Part shown: positions 25,630-35,737 of the stretch, piece after piece
Layout of the letters: each line of letters begins with the position of its first letter
How positions within the stretch are numbered: position 1 is the stretch's first letter
NCBI GenBank assembly: GCA_963841425.1
Contig: CAWJCL010000005.1
Span: forward strand, 240,869 to 304,868
DNA length: 64,000 bases
Origin: DATEOR01 sp963841425
GTDB taxonomy: Bacteria > Actinomycetota > Thermoleophilia > Gaiellales > Gaiellaceae
Direction of reading: 5' to 3'
Made by a program: the position numbers and the translations under genes
Notes under the pieces: model-generated
What the model saw: the letters and a program-made list of their open reading frames with translations, nothing else
Database searches by the model: none
What the model was told of the DNA's origin: nothing

Positions 25630-26174
25630 TCGGCGTCCTCGTCTCGGGCGCGGGCACGAACCTGCAGGCGCTTCTCGACGCGGATCTGCCCGTCTCTGCG
25701 GTTGCCTCGAACACAGCCGGAGCGCAGGCGCTCGAGCGGGCCGAGCGCGCCTCTGTCCCAGCGGCCGCGTTCTTGCTCGAGGACTACGCCGACCGCGAGG
25801 CCCGAGACGAGGCGATGGCGGACTGGCTCGCCGAGCAGCGCGTCGAGCTCGTGGTCTGTGCGGGCTACATGCAGCTCCTCACGCCCGGCTTTCTCGCCCG
25901 CTTCCCCTGCATCAACGTGCACCCGTCGCTCCTCCCCGCCTTCCCCGGCCTCGACGCGGTCGGGCAGGCGCTCGCGACAGGCGCCGAGGAGACCGGTGTC
26001 ACCGTCCACTTCCTGGACGAGGGCGTGGACAGCGGCCCGGTGATCGTGCAGGAGCGGGTCGCGATCGAGCCTGGCGACACCGCGGGCTCGCTCTACACGC
26101 GCATCCGGGAGGTCGAGCACCGCCTGCTGCCCGACGCGGTCAGGCTCTATCTGACAGGCGCAATACGCTCTTAG
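25626..26174 (+). CDS. purN: Phosphoribosylglycinamide formyltransferase PurN
   Basis: Transfers formyl from 10-formyl-THF to GAR. 182 residues, normal or slightly short. IGVLVSGAGTNLQALLDA at the N-terminus is the phosphate loop; the catalytic Asn-His-Asp set lies in INVHPSLLPAFPG and FLDEGVDSGPVIVQ. GTG at 25626 overlaps the purM TGA, so translation is coupled. The spacing to purH is 4 bp. Confidence 0.94.
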   Translation: MIGVLVSGAGTNLQALLDADLPVSAVASNTAGAQALERAERASVPAAAFLLEDYADREARDEAMADWLAEQRVELVVCAGYMQLLTPGFLARFPCINVHPSLLPAFPGLDAVGQALATGAEETGVTVHFLDEGVDSGPVIVQERVAIEPGDTAGSLYTRIREVEHRLLPDAVRLYLTGAIRS

Positions 26175-26178
26175 GTCC

Positions 26179-27723
<1,545 letters not shown>

Positions 27724-27726
27724 ATC

Positions 27727-27744
27727 GGCCGCCTGCGGGCGGTT
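27727..27744 (+). terminator. Possible terminator after purH
   Basis: GGCCGCC-TGCG-GGCGGTT forms a stem of five GC pairs plus two wobble pairs, followed by TTGATTG. It begins 4 nt after the purH stop and ends just before the next GTG start. Confidence 0.45.
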
Positions 27745-27754
27745 TGATTGCACT

Positions 27755-28321
27755 GTGACCATCGCCGCCCCTGAGCCGGCGGCGCGCAGGACCCGTTCGG
27801 CCCGCTGGCTTGCCGTCCCTCTAGGCGCGTTCGCGCTCGTCGCGCTCACGGTCGGGCTCCTAGCGCGGGAGCGCCTCGACCCGAATAACGGCTACTTTCA
27901 GCTCTTCTTCTCAGACACGCTGCACCTGAAGGCGTGGTTTGCGACCGCCGCGGTCGTTCTCGGCCTCTGCCAGCTCTTCACGGCCGCGTGGATCTTCCGC
28001 AAGCTCCCCTGGCGTCGCCCGGACTGGATCCCGGGATTCCACCGCTGGACAGGCCGCCTCGCCTTCGCATGCACGCTCCCGGTCGCCTACCACTGCATCT
28101 TCAAGCTCGGCTTCCAGCACTCGACGAGCCGCGTGCTCGCCCATTCGCTCCTCGGCTGCGCCGTCTACGGAGCCTTCGCGGCGAAGGTACTGATCGTGCG
28201 GTTGCACCGCTTCCCGGTCTGGGTGCTCCCGACCGCGGGCGGGCTCCTCTTCGCCGTGCTCGTCGGCGTCTGGTACACGAGCGCCGTCTGGCTCTTCCGG
28301 CTGGTCGGGATCGGGATCTAG
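27755..28321 (+). CDS. DUF6529-type membrane protein
   Basis: 188 residues, about five TM helices: ALVALTVGLLAR, LKAWFATAAVVLGLCQLF, GRLAFACTLPVAYHCIFKLG, HSLLGCAVYGAFAAKVLIVR, LPTAGGLLFAVLVGVWYTSAVW. Conserved histidines (HRWTGRL, YHC, AHSLLGC) sit in or at helices as in cytochrome b561-like proteins, so heme binding is possible but not shown. The pattern matches what I know as DUF6529, an actinobacterial family without assigned function. Start GTG at 27755. Its TAG shares CTAG with the stop of the transporter remnant on the other strand. Confidence 0.7.
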   Translation: MTIAAPEPAARRTRSARWLAVPLGAFALVALTVGLLARERLDPNNGYFQLFFSDTLHLKAWFATAAVVLGLCQLFTAAWIFRKLPWRRPDWIPGFHRWTGRLAFACTLPVAYHCIFKLGFQHSTSRVLAHSLLGCAVYGAFAAKVLIVRLHRFPVWVLPTAGGLLFAVLVGVWYTSAVWLFRLVGIGI

Positions 28322-28479
28322 ACGAAGATCGCCACGGCGACCCCCACATACGTCAGGTAGAGCGCGACGAGGACCGTGCCCTCGATTTGTCCGAGCACGC
28401 CGCGCGCCGCGAAGACGGCCACGAGGACCAAGGGGCTCGCTGCTGCGACCGGGAGATGGAGGTCGCGCGTCTCGAGTCG
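28318..28479 (-). pseudogene. C-terminal remnant of a Na+/Ca2+-antiporter-like protein
   Basis: On the minus strand the last 53 codons read LPVAAASPLVLVAVFAARG, then IEGTVLVALYLTYVGVAVA, like the last two helices of CaCA-family cation/calcium exchangers (arm-EG-LL-LY-Y pattern). Upstream, the frame runs into the promoter and antisense of the cystathionine beta-synthase gene, so the rest of the transporter is missing. Interpreted as a truncated gene end; a short independent membrane peptide is the alternative. Confidence 0.5.
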
Positions 28480-28548
28480 AAGTCGAGCGGACGGACGAGT
28501 GCGATCACGCCCGCGTTCAGACAAACAGGCCGTATCGTTACGGCGTAG

Positions 28549-29946
28549 ATGGCCGGCGACCACCCAACCGTCCTCGACCTCGTCGGGTCGACGCCGCTCG
28601 TCCGCCTGCAGCGGCTCTCGCGCGAGGTCGAGCCGACGCTCCTCGCCAAGCTCGAATACCTGAACCCCGGCGGGAGCGTGAAGGACCGGATCGGCCTCAG
28701 GATGATCGAGCAGGCCGAACGGGACGGGAAGCTTGCGCAGGGCGGGACGATCGTCGAGCCCACGAGCGGGAACACCGGTGTCGGCCTGGCCATCGTCGCC
28801 GCGCTCAAGGGCTACCGCTGCGTCTTCGTCATGCCCGACAAGATCGCCGAGGAGAAGCGGGCGCTTCTCCGCGCCTACGGGGCCGAGGTCGTCATCTGCC
28901 CCACCGCGGTTCCCCCCAAGTCGCCCGAGAGCTACTACTCGGTCTCGAATCGCCTCGCCGAGGAGATCCCGGGCGCATTCAAGCCCGACCAGTACTCGAA
29001 CCCCGCCAACCCCCAGGCGCATTACGAGACGACGGGGCCCGAGCTCTGGGAGCAGACCGGCGGGGAGATCGACGCGCTCGTCCTCTCCATCGGCACGGGC
29101 GGCACGGTCACCGGGACCGCGCGCTATCTCAAGGAGCAGAAGCCCGGCCTGCTCGTCGTCGGCGCCGACCCCGAGGGCTCGATCTTCTCGCAGCCCGACA
29201 ACGTCCATCCTTATCTCGTCGAAGGCATCGGCGAGGACTTCTGGCCCACGACCTTCGACCCGTCGCTCGTCGACGAGTTCATCACCGTCTCCGACCGCGA
29301 CTCCTTCCGCACTGCGCGCCGCCTCGCGCGCGAGGAGGGGATCCTCGTGGGCGGCTCCGGCGGCACGGCCGTCTGGGCGATGCTGCAGGTCGCCGAGCGC
29401 TTCGGACCCGACGCAACCCTCGTCACCATCGTGCCGGACTCCGGCCGCGGCTACCTCTCCAAGGTCTACGACGACAACTGGCTTCTCGAACACGGCTTCC
29501 TCGAGCGCGCGCCCGCCGCGACGATCCAGGCCGTGCTCTCCTCCAAGCACGACGAGGAGCCCGACATGCCCGAGCTCGTCACCGTCGACACGCACCAGAA
29601 GGTCGGCGAGGCCATCGACCTCATGCAGCGCTACGGGATCTCGCAGATCCCGGTCGTGCGAAACGGCGACGAGGCTGCGTCCCTCGCCGACGTCGTCGGC
29701 TCGATCCGCGAGAGCGGGCTCCTCGACCGGGTCTTCCGGGACCAGAACGCGCTCTCCGAGGACATCGCGGCCGCGATGGAGCCGCCGCTCCCCGCGGTCG
29801 AGATCGGCGCCTCCGTCAACACCGTCTTCGCCGACCTCTCCGCCGGAAACCCGGCCGTCGTCGTCGCGAGCGGCGGACGGCCTGTGGGAGTGCTCACGCG
29901 CGCCGACCTCCTCGAATACCTCGCCCGACGGCAGGGCTCGGCCTGA
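28549..29946 (+). CDS. cbs: Cystathionine beta-synthase
   Basis: Condenses serine (or O-acetylserine) with homocysteine to cystathionine. 465 residues: fold-type II PLP core (residues 1-320) with PLP lysine in NPGGSVKDRIG, substrate loop TSGNTGVGLAI, and phosphate loop SIGTGGTVTG; then a pair of CBS domains (about 345-465: TVDTHQKVGEAIDLMQRYGISQIPVV and VNTVFADLSAGNPAVVV). The CBS pair suggests regulation by an adenosyl ligand. With the gamma-synthase/lyase downstream it forms a transsulfuration pair. ATG at 28549; TGA overlaps the next ATG. Confidence 0.92.
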   Translation: MAGDHPTVLDLVGSTPLVRLQRLSREVEPTLLAKLEYLNPGGSVKDRIGLRMIEQAERDGKLAQGGTIVEPTSGNTGVGLAIVAALKGYRCVFVMPDKIAEEKRALLRAYGAEVVICPTAVPPKSPESYYSVSNRLAEEIPGAFKPDQYSNPANPQAHYETTGPELWEQTGGEIDALVLSIGTGGTVTGTARYLKEQKPGLLVVGADPEGSIFSQPDNVHPYLVEGIGEDFWPTTFDPSLVDEFITVSDRDSFRTARRLAREEGILVGGSGGTAVWAMLQVAERFGPDATLVTIVPDSGRGYLSKVYDDNWLLEHGFLERAPAATIQAVLSSKHDEEPDMPELVTVDTHQKVGEAIDLMQRYGISQIPVVRNGDEAASLADVVGSIRESGLLDRVFRDQNALSEDIAAAMEPPLPAVEIGASVNTVFADLSAGNPAVVVASGGRPVGVLTRADLLEYLARRQGSA

Positions 29947-30365
29947 TGGAGCAGCGCCTCAGCCTCGTCACGCTCGGCGTCTCCGACCTCGCCCGCTCGC
30001 GTGCGTTCTACGAGGCGCTCGGCTGGAAGTCGGGCGCCGCGCCCGCCGACGATGTCGTCTTCTTCCAGGCGGGCTCGATGATCATCGCACTCTGGGGCCG
30101 CGACCAGCTCGCCGAGGACAGCGGCGTCGAGGATCCCGGCGGCTGGGGCGGCATCACGCTCGCATACAACTGCCGCTCGCCGGAGGAGGTCGACGCCGTC
30201 ATCGAGGAGGCCCGTGCCGCGGGCGCGCACATCCCGCGCGCGGGGGCGGAGACGTTCTGGGGCGGCTACTCGGGACTCTTCGTCGATCCCGACGGCCACC
30301 CGTGGGAAGTTGCGCACAACCCGCACTGGACGATCGGCCCCGACGGGTCGGTCACGCTCGGCTGA
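29946..30365 (+). CDS. VOC-superfamily protein
   Basis: 139 residues: SLVTLGVSDLARSRAFYEALGW at the start and YSGLFVDPDGHPWEVAHNPHW at the end, one complete pair of VOC modules of the bleomycin-resistance/dioxygenase-like type. ATG overlaps the cbs TGA by one base, so co-translated, but no sulfur-linked role is evident. It ends tail-to-tail with another VOC gene, overlapping by 14 bp. Confidence 0.78.
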   Translation: MEQRLSLVTLGVSDLARSRAFYEALGWKSGAAPADDVVFFQAGSMIIALWGRDQLAEDSGVEDPGGWGGITLAYNCRSPEEVDAVIEEARAAGAHIPRAGAETFWGGYSGLFVDPDGHPWEVAHNPHWTIGPDGSVTLG

Positions 30366-30765
30366 CGTCGTCCCCCTCGAGGAGGGTGAACAGGGTCAGC
30401 TGCATGCCGTCCGGCGCGCGCAGGCGCACGTTTCGGTGCTGCCACGGCGTCACGACCGGGCCGCCGACGCGCTCTGCGCCCGCCGCCTCGAGCCGCTCGG
30501 CCGACTCGACGGAGTCCTCGACCTCGAGCGCAAGCCGGAGTGGCCCGGAGCTCGGGCGGCCGACCTCGATCTCGTCCACGAAATCGGTCTGGCTCCGGGA
30601 GAGGACTTCGAGCGTGGCGCGGCCGGCGTCGAGGATCGCCCCGCTCCCGCCCTCGTTCTCCCACGACTCGACCAGGGGCAGGCCAAGCGCGTCGCGGTAG
30701 AAGCGCAGCGCCTGCTCGTAATCCTCGGCGGTGACGGCGACGCGCAATTCGCGGACCGGGCCCAT
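30352..30765 (-). CDS. VOC-superfamily protein
   Basis: 137 residues: LRVAVTAEDYEQALRFYRDALG, then WENEGGSGAILDAGRATLEVL, and a C-terminal RNVRLRAPDGMQLTLF. A standard single-chain VOC protein without clear family assignment; the terminal metal Glu of glyoxalases is replaced in QLTLF. It starts 22 bp from the divergent gamma-synthase gene, with overlapping -10 elements, and converges with the preceding VOC gene. Confidence 0.78.
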   Translation of the reverse strand: MGPVRELRVAVTAEDYEQALRFYRDALGLPLVESWENEGGSGAILDAGRATLEVLSRSQTDFVDEIEVGRPSSGPLRLALEVEDSVESAERLEAAGAERVGGPVVTPWQHRNVRLRAPDGMQLTLFTLLEGDDVSRA

Positions 30766-30771
30766 GCCGCA

Positions 30772-30781
30772 AGGATACGAT
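30772..30781. promoter_or_regulatory. Overlapping divergent -10 elements
   Basis: Plus strand: TACGAT (30776-30781), 6 nt, ATG at 30788. Minus strand: TATCCT (30777-30772), 6 nt, ATG at 30765. The two hexamers share two base pairs, so RNA polymerase should not occupy both at once. Confidence 0.5.
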
Positions 30782-30787
30782 CAGGCC

Positions 30788-31936
30788 ATGGACTTCGAGA
30801 CGCGCGCCATCCACGACGGGCAGGAGCCGGACCCGGCGACGGGGGCGGTCATCACGCCGATCTATCAGACCTCCACCTACGTCCAGGAGGCCGTCGGCAA
30901 GAACAAGGGCTATGACTACTCGCGCTCCGGGAACCCGACGCGGACCGCCCTGGAGACTTGTCTCGCCTCGCTCGAGAGCGCCGACCACGGCCTCGCCTTC
31001 TCGTCGGGCCTGGGCGCAACGACGACGATCATGCACCTCGTCAGCCCGGGCGAGCGCGTGGTGTGCGTGAACGACGTCTACGGCGGCGTCTACCGGATGT
31101 TCTCCCAGATCTACGAGCCGAAGGGCTACGACTTCACGTTTCTCTCTGCCGAGGAGATCGCCGCGGGCCTCGCCGAGCACCTCGACTCCAAGACGCGGAT
31201 CGTCTGGCTCGAGTCGCCGACGAACCCGCTCCTGAACGTGATCGACATCGCGGCGGCGGCCGCGGCCGCCCACGCCGTCGGCGCGCTCGTGGTCGTGGAC
31301 AACACCTTCGCGACGCCGTATCTGCAACGCCCCCTCGAGCTCGGTGCCGACATCGTCGTCCACTCGACGACGAAGTACCTCGGCGGGCACTCGGACGTGA
31401 TCGGCGGCTTCGCGGGGACGAACGACCCGACCGTGGCGGAGCGGCTGCGCTTCCTGCAGAAGTCCCTCGGCGCGATTCCGGGGCCCTTCGACTGTTGGCT
31501 CGTCCTCCGCGGCGTGAAGACGCTCGCAGTGCGCATGCGCCAGCACTGCGAGAACGCGCGCCGGATCGCCGCGTTCCTCACCGAGCACGAGGCCGTCGAG
31601 CGCGTGTTCTACCCAGGCCTGCCCGACCACCCTGGGCACGACATAGCTGCGCGGCAGATGGCGGACTTCGGCGGGATGATCTCGTTTCTCGCCGCCTCGG
31701 AAGAGGCCGCCGTGCGGCTCGTCGGAGAGACGAGGGTCTGGACGCTCGCCGAGAGCCTCGGCGGAGTCGAGAGCCTCATCGAGCAGCCGGCGCAGATGAC
31801 CCACGCATCGACGGCGGACGCGCCGTTTGCGGTGCCGTCGAGCCTCGTTCGGCTCTCGGTCGGGATCGAGTCGGCCGACGACCTCGTCGCCGACCTCGAG
31901 CACGCGCTTGCGACGATCGTCGCAAGTCCTTCCTAG
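30788..31936 (+). CDS. Cystathionine gamma-synthase / gamma-lyase family enzyme
   Basis: 382 residues, Cys/Met metabolism PLP family. Motifs: TRAIHDGQEPDPATGAV, PIYQTSTYVQ, YDYSRSGNPTRTALE, SGLGATTTIMHL, ESPTNPLLNVID, VVDNTFATPYLQRP, and the PLP lysine in HSTTKYLGGHSDVIGG. Sequence alone does not separate synthase (MetB) from lyase (reverse transsulfuration); the adjacent cystathionine beta-synthase favours lyase, homocysteine to cysteine. ATG at 30788 has TACGAT 6 nt upstream (leaderless); ATG at 30764 is the alternative. Confidence 0.88.
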   Translation: MDFETRAIHDGQEPDPATGAVITPIYQTSTYVQEAVGKNKGYDYSRSGNPTRTALETCLASLESADHGLAFSSGLGATTTIMHLVSPGERVVCVNDVYGGVYRMFSQIYEPKGYDFTFLSAEEIAAGLAEHLDSKTRIVWLESPTNPLLNVIDIAAAAAAAHAVGALVVVDNTFATPYLQRPLELGADIVVHSTTKYLGGHSDVIGGFAGTNDPTVAERLRFLQKSLGAIPGPFDCWLVLRGVKTLAVRMRQHCENARRIAAFLTEHEAVERVFYPGLPDHPGHDIAARQMADFGGMISFLAASEEAAVRLVGETRVWTLAESLGGVESLIEQPAQMTHASTADAPFAVPSSLVRLSVGIESADDLVADLEHALATIVASPS

Positions 31937-31959
31937 CCCCTCCTTACAATTCGAGGCGA

Positions 31960-32640
31960 ATGAACGACTGGGGCCTCTACATTCTGCTGCTCGTCCCGAC
32001 CCTCGTCATCGGGCTCGCGGTGCAGTGGTGGCTCCGGAAGACCTTCGAGCGCTACTCGCACATCGAGCTCCTGTCCGGGATGACGGGGGCCGAGGTGGCG
32101 CGGCAGATCCTCGACCGGAACGGGCTCGAGGAGGTGCCGGTCGACCGCTCCGGCGCGGGCGCGCTCTCCGACAACTACGACCCGCGCAAGAAGGCCCTAC
32201 ACCTGTCCCCGCCGGTCTACGACCCGAAGACGGTCGCGGCGGCGGCCGTCGCGGCCCACGAGAGCGGCCACGCGCTGCAGCACGCGGCCGGCTACGCGGC
32301 CCTGCGCCTGCGGAGCGCGATGTTCCCCGTGGTCGCGATCGCCTCGAACACGTGGATCTGGCTGCTCATGGCCGGCGTGCTCCTGAACGCCCTGAACCTG
32401 ATCGCGATCGCGATCCTCATCTACGCGGTCGCCGTCCTCTTCCACATCGTCACGCTGCCGGTCGAGTTCAACGCCTCCAAGCGGGCCGGGCAGCAGCTCA
32501 CGACGCTCGGCCTCGTGACCGCCGACGAGTCGGCCGGAGTCCAGAAGGTGCTCACCGCGGCCGCGCTGACATACGTCGCCGGCGCGCTCGCCGCGCTGAC
32601 GCAGCTGCTCTATTTCGTTCTGGCGTATCTCAGGGACTAG
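31960..32640 (+). CDS. Membrane zinc metallopeptidase, YugP-like
   Basis: 226 residues: N-terminal TM helix (LYILLLVPTLVIGLAVQWWL), zinc site HESGH in AAAAVAAHESGHALQHA near residue 105, and two or three C-terminal helices (LNLIAIAILIYAVAVLFHIV). This is the layout of the YugP / Zn-peptidase_2 family, membrane-bound enzymes without known substrate. The third ligand is probably Glu in LPVEFNASKRA. ATG at 31960, GAGG close upstream. Its TAG shares CTAG with the stop of the convergent glycosyltransferase gene. Confidence 0.85.
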   Translation: MNDWGLYILLLVPTLVIGLAVQWWLRKTFERYSHIELLSGMTGAEVARQILDRNGLEEVPVDRSGAGALSDNYDPRKKALHLSPPVYDPKTVAAAAVAAHESGHALQHAAGYAALRLRSAMFPVVAIASNTWIWLLMAGVLLNALNLIAIAILIYAVAVLFHIVTLPVEFNASKRAGQQLTTLGLVTADESAGVQKVLTAAALTYVAGALAALTQLLYFVLAYLRD

Positions 32641-33677
32641 GCGGCCGTGGCGGCGCCCTCGAGCGCCTTCTCGTAGGCCGCTTCGTAGTCGCGGACCATC
32701 CGCTCGGAGGAGAAGCGCTCCTCGACGTAGCGGCGACATTCCATCGGATCGAGCGCGGCGGCCCGCTCGAGCACGCCGGCCATCTCCTTGTAGTCGTCGA
32801 CGATCACACCCGTGCGCCCGTCGTCGATCACCTCGGGAACGGCCCCCCAGCGCGTCGCGATGACCGGGGTCCCGCACGCCATCGACTCGATCATGACGAG
32901 GCCGAACGGCTCGTCCCATTGGATCGGGAAGAGGGTCACCCGGGCGTTCTGGAGGAGGTCCACCTTCTTCGCCTGGTCGACCTCGCCGAGATACTCGATG
33001 CCCCAGCCGAGGTTGGGCCGCACGTGCTCCTCGAAGTACTCCTTTTCGGCCCGGTCCTGCATCTTCCCTGCGATGAGGAGCGGTACGTCGACCTCCTTCG
33101 CCACCTCGATCGCTCGGTGGCATCCCTTTTCCTCGGTCATGCGGCCGAGAAAGAGGAGGTAGTCGCCTTTGTGCGGGTGCACGGGGTAGACGTCGAGCTC
33201 GAGCGCGTTGGGGCAGTTCGCCACCCAGTTCAGGTCGGGGAGCGGCTTGCGCTGGTTCATGGAGACGGAGATGAGCCCGACCTCGGGACAGACCCTGGAG
33301 AGCGTCCCGTAGAGGAGCCCGGGCTCGCCGCCGAGCGGCCCGTGCACGGTGTGCACGACCGGCGTCTCGACCAGGCCGCCGAGGGTGGCGCCGAGCGGCC
33401 CCGAGTGGTCGTTGATGACGTCGAAGTCGTCGGCCCGCTCGAAGCACGAGAGCGCGTGGCGGAGCTCGACCTCGGTGAGGCCGATCTTCTCCGAGGGCGC
33501 CTCGTCGTAGACGGAGGCGAGCTTCCCCTGCGTGCTCGAGTCCCCGGAGGCGAAGAGCGTCACCTCGTGCCCGGCGCGGACGAGCCCGTCGGCGAGCAGC
33601 GAGACGATCCACTCGATCCCGCCGTAGCGCGTCGGCGGCACCGGGAACCAAACTGGGCTCAGAACGGCAATCTTCAT
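32637..33677 (-). CDS. Glycosyltransferase, GT4 family
   Basis: 346 residues, GT-B fold. Starts MKIAVLSPVWFPVPPTRYGG-type acceptor domain with the glycine-rich loop; GPLGATLGGLVETPVVHTVHG; the second domain opens YLLFLGRMTEEKGCHRAIEVAK and holds the family motif EPFGLVMIESMACGTPVIA (E-x7-E). Donor is probably a nucleotide-sugar; product unknown. Start ATG at 33677 overlaps the stop of the upstream debranching-like gene (ATGA), so the two proteins are made together, suggesting storage-glucan or capsular glucan work. Confidence 0.88.
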   Translation of the reverse strand: MKIAVLSPVWFPVPPTRYGGIEWIVSLLADGLVRAGHEVTLFASGDSSTQGKLASVYDEAPSEKIGLTEVELRHALSCFERADDFDVINDHSGPLGATLGGLVETPVVHTVHGPLGGEPGLLYGTLSRVCPEVGLISVSMNQRKPLPDLNWVANCPNALELDVYPVHPHKGDYLLFLGRMTEEKGCHRAIEVAKEVDVPLLIAGKMQDRAEKEYFEEHVRPNLGWGIEYLGEVDQAKKVDLLQNARVTLFPIQWDEPFGLVMIESMACGTPVIATRWGAVPEVIDDGRTGVIVDDYKEMAGVLERAAALDPMECRRYVEERFSSERMVRDYEAAYEKALEGAATAA

Positions 33678-35737
33678 TCCGCTGCGTCCACCTCTATGTG
33701 CCCATTTTCGAGCCGAACCTCCCAACTCCGGTCGAACGCGCGCACACCGGAGAGCTTGAGCGACCCGAGCCAGGAGGGCAAGTCCCCGGGCGCGTCGGAC
33801 ACGACCGCCTGCGTCGGCGGGTCGGGCCGCAGGCCGAGGAGGATCTGCAGCAGGAGCACGGGAGTGCCCGCGGCCCACGCCTGCGGCCGCGCGGCCGTCG
33901 GGTAGGCGATCGGGAAGGGAGTCGCGGTCCGCGAGAAGCCCGCGAAGACCTCGGGCAGCTGGTGGCTGAAATGCCCCGCGGCGGTGAGCATCCGGCGCGC
34001 GATCCGCTGCGCCTCCGGCCAGCGCCCGTAGCGCGCGAGGCCCCAGGCGATCAGGGAGTTGTCGTGCGGCCAGACGGTGCCGTTGTGGTAGGAGAGGGGG
34101 TTGAACGCGAGATCCCCGGACGACATCGTCCGCACGCCCCAACCCGACCAGAGCTCGTCCCCCATCAGCTGGGCGACGATCGCGTCGGCGCGTTCGGCCG
34201 GGACGATCCCGCTCCAGAGGAGGTGACCGATGTTCGACGTGAGCGAGTCCACGCGCCGCTTCTCGCCGTCGAGCGCGAGTGCGTAGTAGCCGCCTCGGTC
34301 CTCGCACCAGAACGCCTGGTCGAACCGCTCGCGCAACTCATCCGCCTCCCGGTCGAGCCGGTCGGCGAGCTCCCGCTCCCGCCAGGCCTCACGGGCGAGC
34401 TCGGCGGTTCGCCGCTTTGCGTCGTAGACGTAGCCCTGCACCTCGCACGGCGCGATCGGCACGTCCGCGATCCGCCCGTCGTGGAAGCGCTGCGAGTCGC
34501 CCGAGTCCTTCCAGGACTGATTGACGAGCCCGCGCTCGGAGCGGCGCCTGTACTCGACGAAGCCGTCGCCATCGAGGTCGCCGTGCTCGTCGATCCAGGC
34601 GAGGGCGCGCAACGCGGGCTCGCGAAGATCGCGGGCGAACATGATGTCGTCCGTCCAGCGCCAGACCTCCGAGAGCAGAACGAGGTAGAGCGGCGTCGCA
34701 TCGACGGAGCCGTAGTAGCGCGGAAACCAGGCTTCGGCGCCTTTGCCGTGACGCACCTCGTGGACGATCTTGCCGGGCTCGGCGTCGATCGCCGGGTCGT
34801 CGGCGCTCGCCTGCAGCTCGGCCAGGACGCGCAGCGCGTTGTGCGCGAGCTCGGGCCCGAAGAGGAGCGTCTGCAGGCACGTGACGAGCGTGTCGCGGCC
34901 GAAGACGGTCATGAACCAGGGCATTCCCGCGGCAGGGAGCTGGCCGGGGACGCGAGGGTCCTCGTCCATCCGGAGCGACGCAAGGTCGGCGACCGACTGC
35001 CTGAACGTCGCCGCCAGCTCCTCCCAGGAAGCCTGCAGCTGGGGGACGGAGAGGTGCCACGCCGAGAGCGACGACCGGACGCGCGAGAGCTCGTCCCCGA
35101 ACTTCCGCTCCGCGTGCGCGACGGCGGTGCGGACCCCGTCCGCGGAAGGGATGACGTCGGCGCGCAGGCGCCACTCCTGCCTCGGCCCGAGCGCAATCGA
35201 GTAGCGGACCGAGCTGCCGTTGACCTCCCCCGGCTCGGAGAGGAGCACCTGGGTCAGCCGCTTGGGCCCGTCGGTGAAGACGAACTGGTTTCCGTCGGGC
35301 TCGAACTCGGAGGTCACGAGGGCCGGGAGCGGCGGCGCTGTCTCCGGGTGGCCGAGGGCGAAGTCGTGCTCCTTGACGGCGAAGATGTCGGCGAAGTCCG
35401 TCCCGATCTCGAGGCCGAGCTCGAACTCGACGGGTTCCGGGGAGTGGTTCTGGACGACGATGTGCTCCTGCATGCCATCGCCGATGAAGCGGTCGCGCCC
35501 GATCGAGAGCGCGTCCTGCTCGAGGCCGCCGGCGACGGGGTTTCGGAGGTAGAAGGCGGCCGAGAAGTACTCGACCTTGTCGGATGAGAGCTGAAGCGGC
35601 CGTTCGCCGTTGATCGTGAGGATCCAACGCGAGAGAAAGCGCGTGTCGTCCGCGAAGAGGCCCATCACCGGGTCGGAGATGTCTCCGCGCTCGTCCGAGA
35701 CGCAGAACGTCGACCCCTCGAGGATTGTGAGAGGCAC
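33674..35737 (-). CDS. Glycogen-debranching-like glycoside hydrolase
   Basis: 687 residues. N-terminal GDE_N-type beta domain (about 1-220: STFCVSDERGDI, GLFADDTRFLSRWIL, LEIGTDFADIFAVKE). The rest is an (alpha/alpha)6 barrel of amylo-1,6-glucosidase type: MPWFMTVFGRDTLVTCLQT, HGDLDGDGFVEYRR, QSWKDSGDSQ, CEVQGYVYDAKRR, and PLSYHNGTVWPHDNSLIAWG. Asp in GRDT and Glu in CEVQGY are likely catalytic. Hydrolyses alpha-1,6 branch or related glucosidic bonds. Start GTG at 35737 overlaps the SDR stop (TAGTG). Confidence 0.87.
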   Translation of the reverse strand: MPLTILEGSTFCVSDERGDISDPVMGLFADDTRFLSRWILTINGERPLQLSSDKVEYFSAAFYLRNPVAGGLEQDALSIGRDRFIGDGMQEHIVVQNHSPEPVEFELGLEIGTDFADIFAVKEHDFALGHPETAPPLPALVTSEFEPDGNQFVFTDGPKRLTQVLLSEPGEVNGSSVRYSIALGPRQEWRLRADVIPSADGVRTAVAHAERKFGDELSRVRSSLSAWHLSVPQLQASWEELAATFRQSVADLASLRMDEDPRVPGQLPAAGMPWFMTVFGRDTLVTCLQTLLFGPELAHNALRVLAELQASADDPAIDAEPGKIVHEVRHGKGAEAWFPRYYGSVDATPLYLVLLSEVWRWTDDIMFARDLREPALRALAWIDEHGDLDGDGFVEYRRRSERGLVNQSWKDSGDSQRFHDGRIADVPIAPCEVQGYVYDAKRRTAELAREAWRERELADRLDREADELRERFDQAFWCEDRGGYYALALDGEKRRVDSLTSNIGHLLWSGIVPAERADAIVAQLMGDELWSGWGVRTMSSGDLAFNPLSYHNGTVWPHDNSLIAWGLARYGRWPEAQRIARRMLTAAGHFSHQLPEVFAGFSRTATPFPIAYPTAARPQAWAAGTPVLLLQILLGLRPDPPTQAVVSDAPGDLPSWLGSLKLSGVRAFDRSWEVRLENGHIEVDAAE

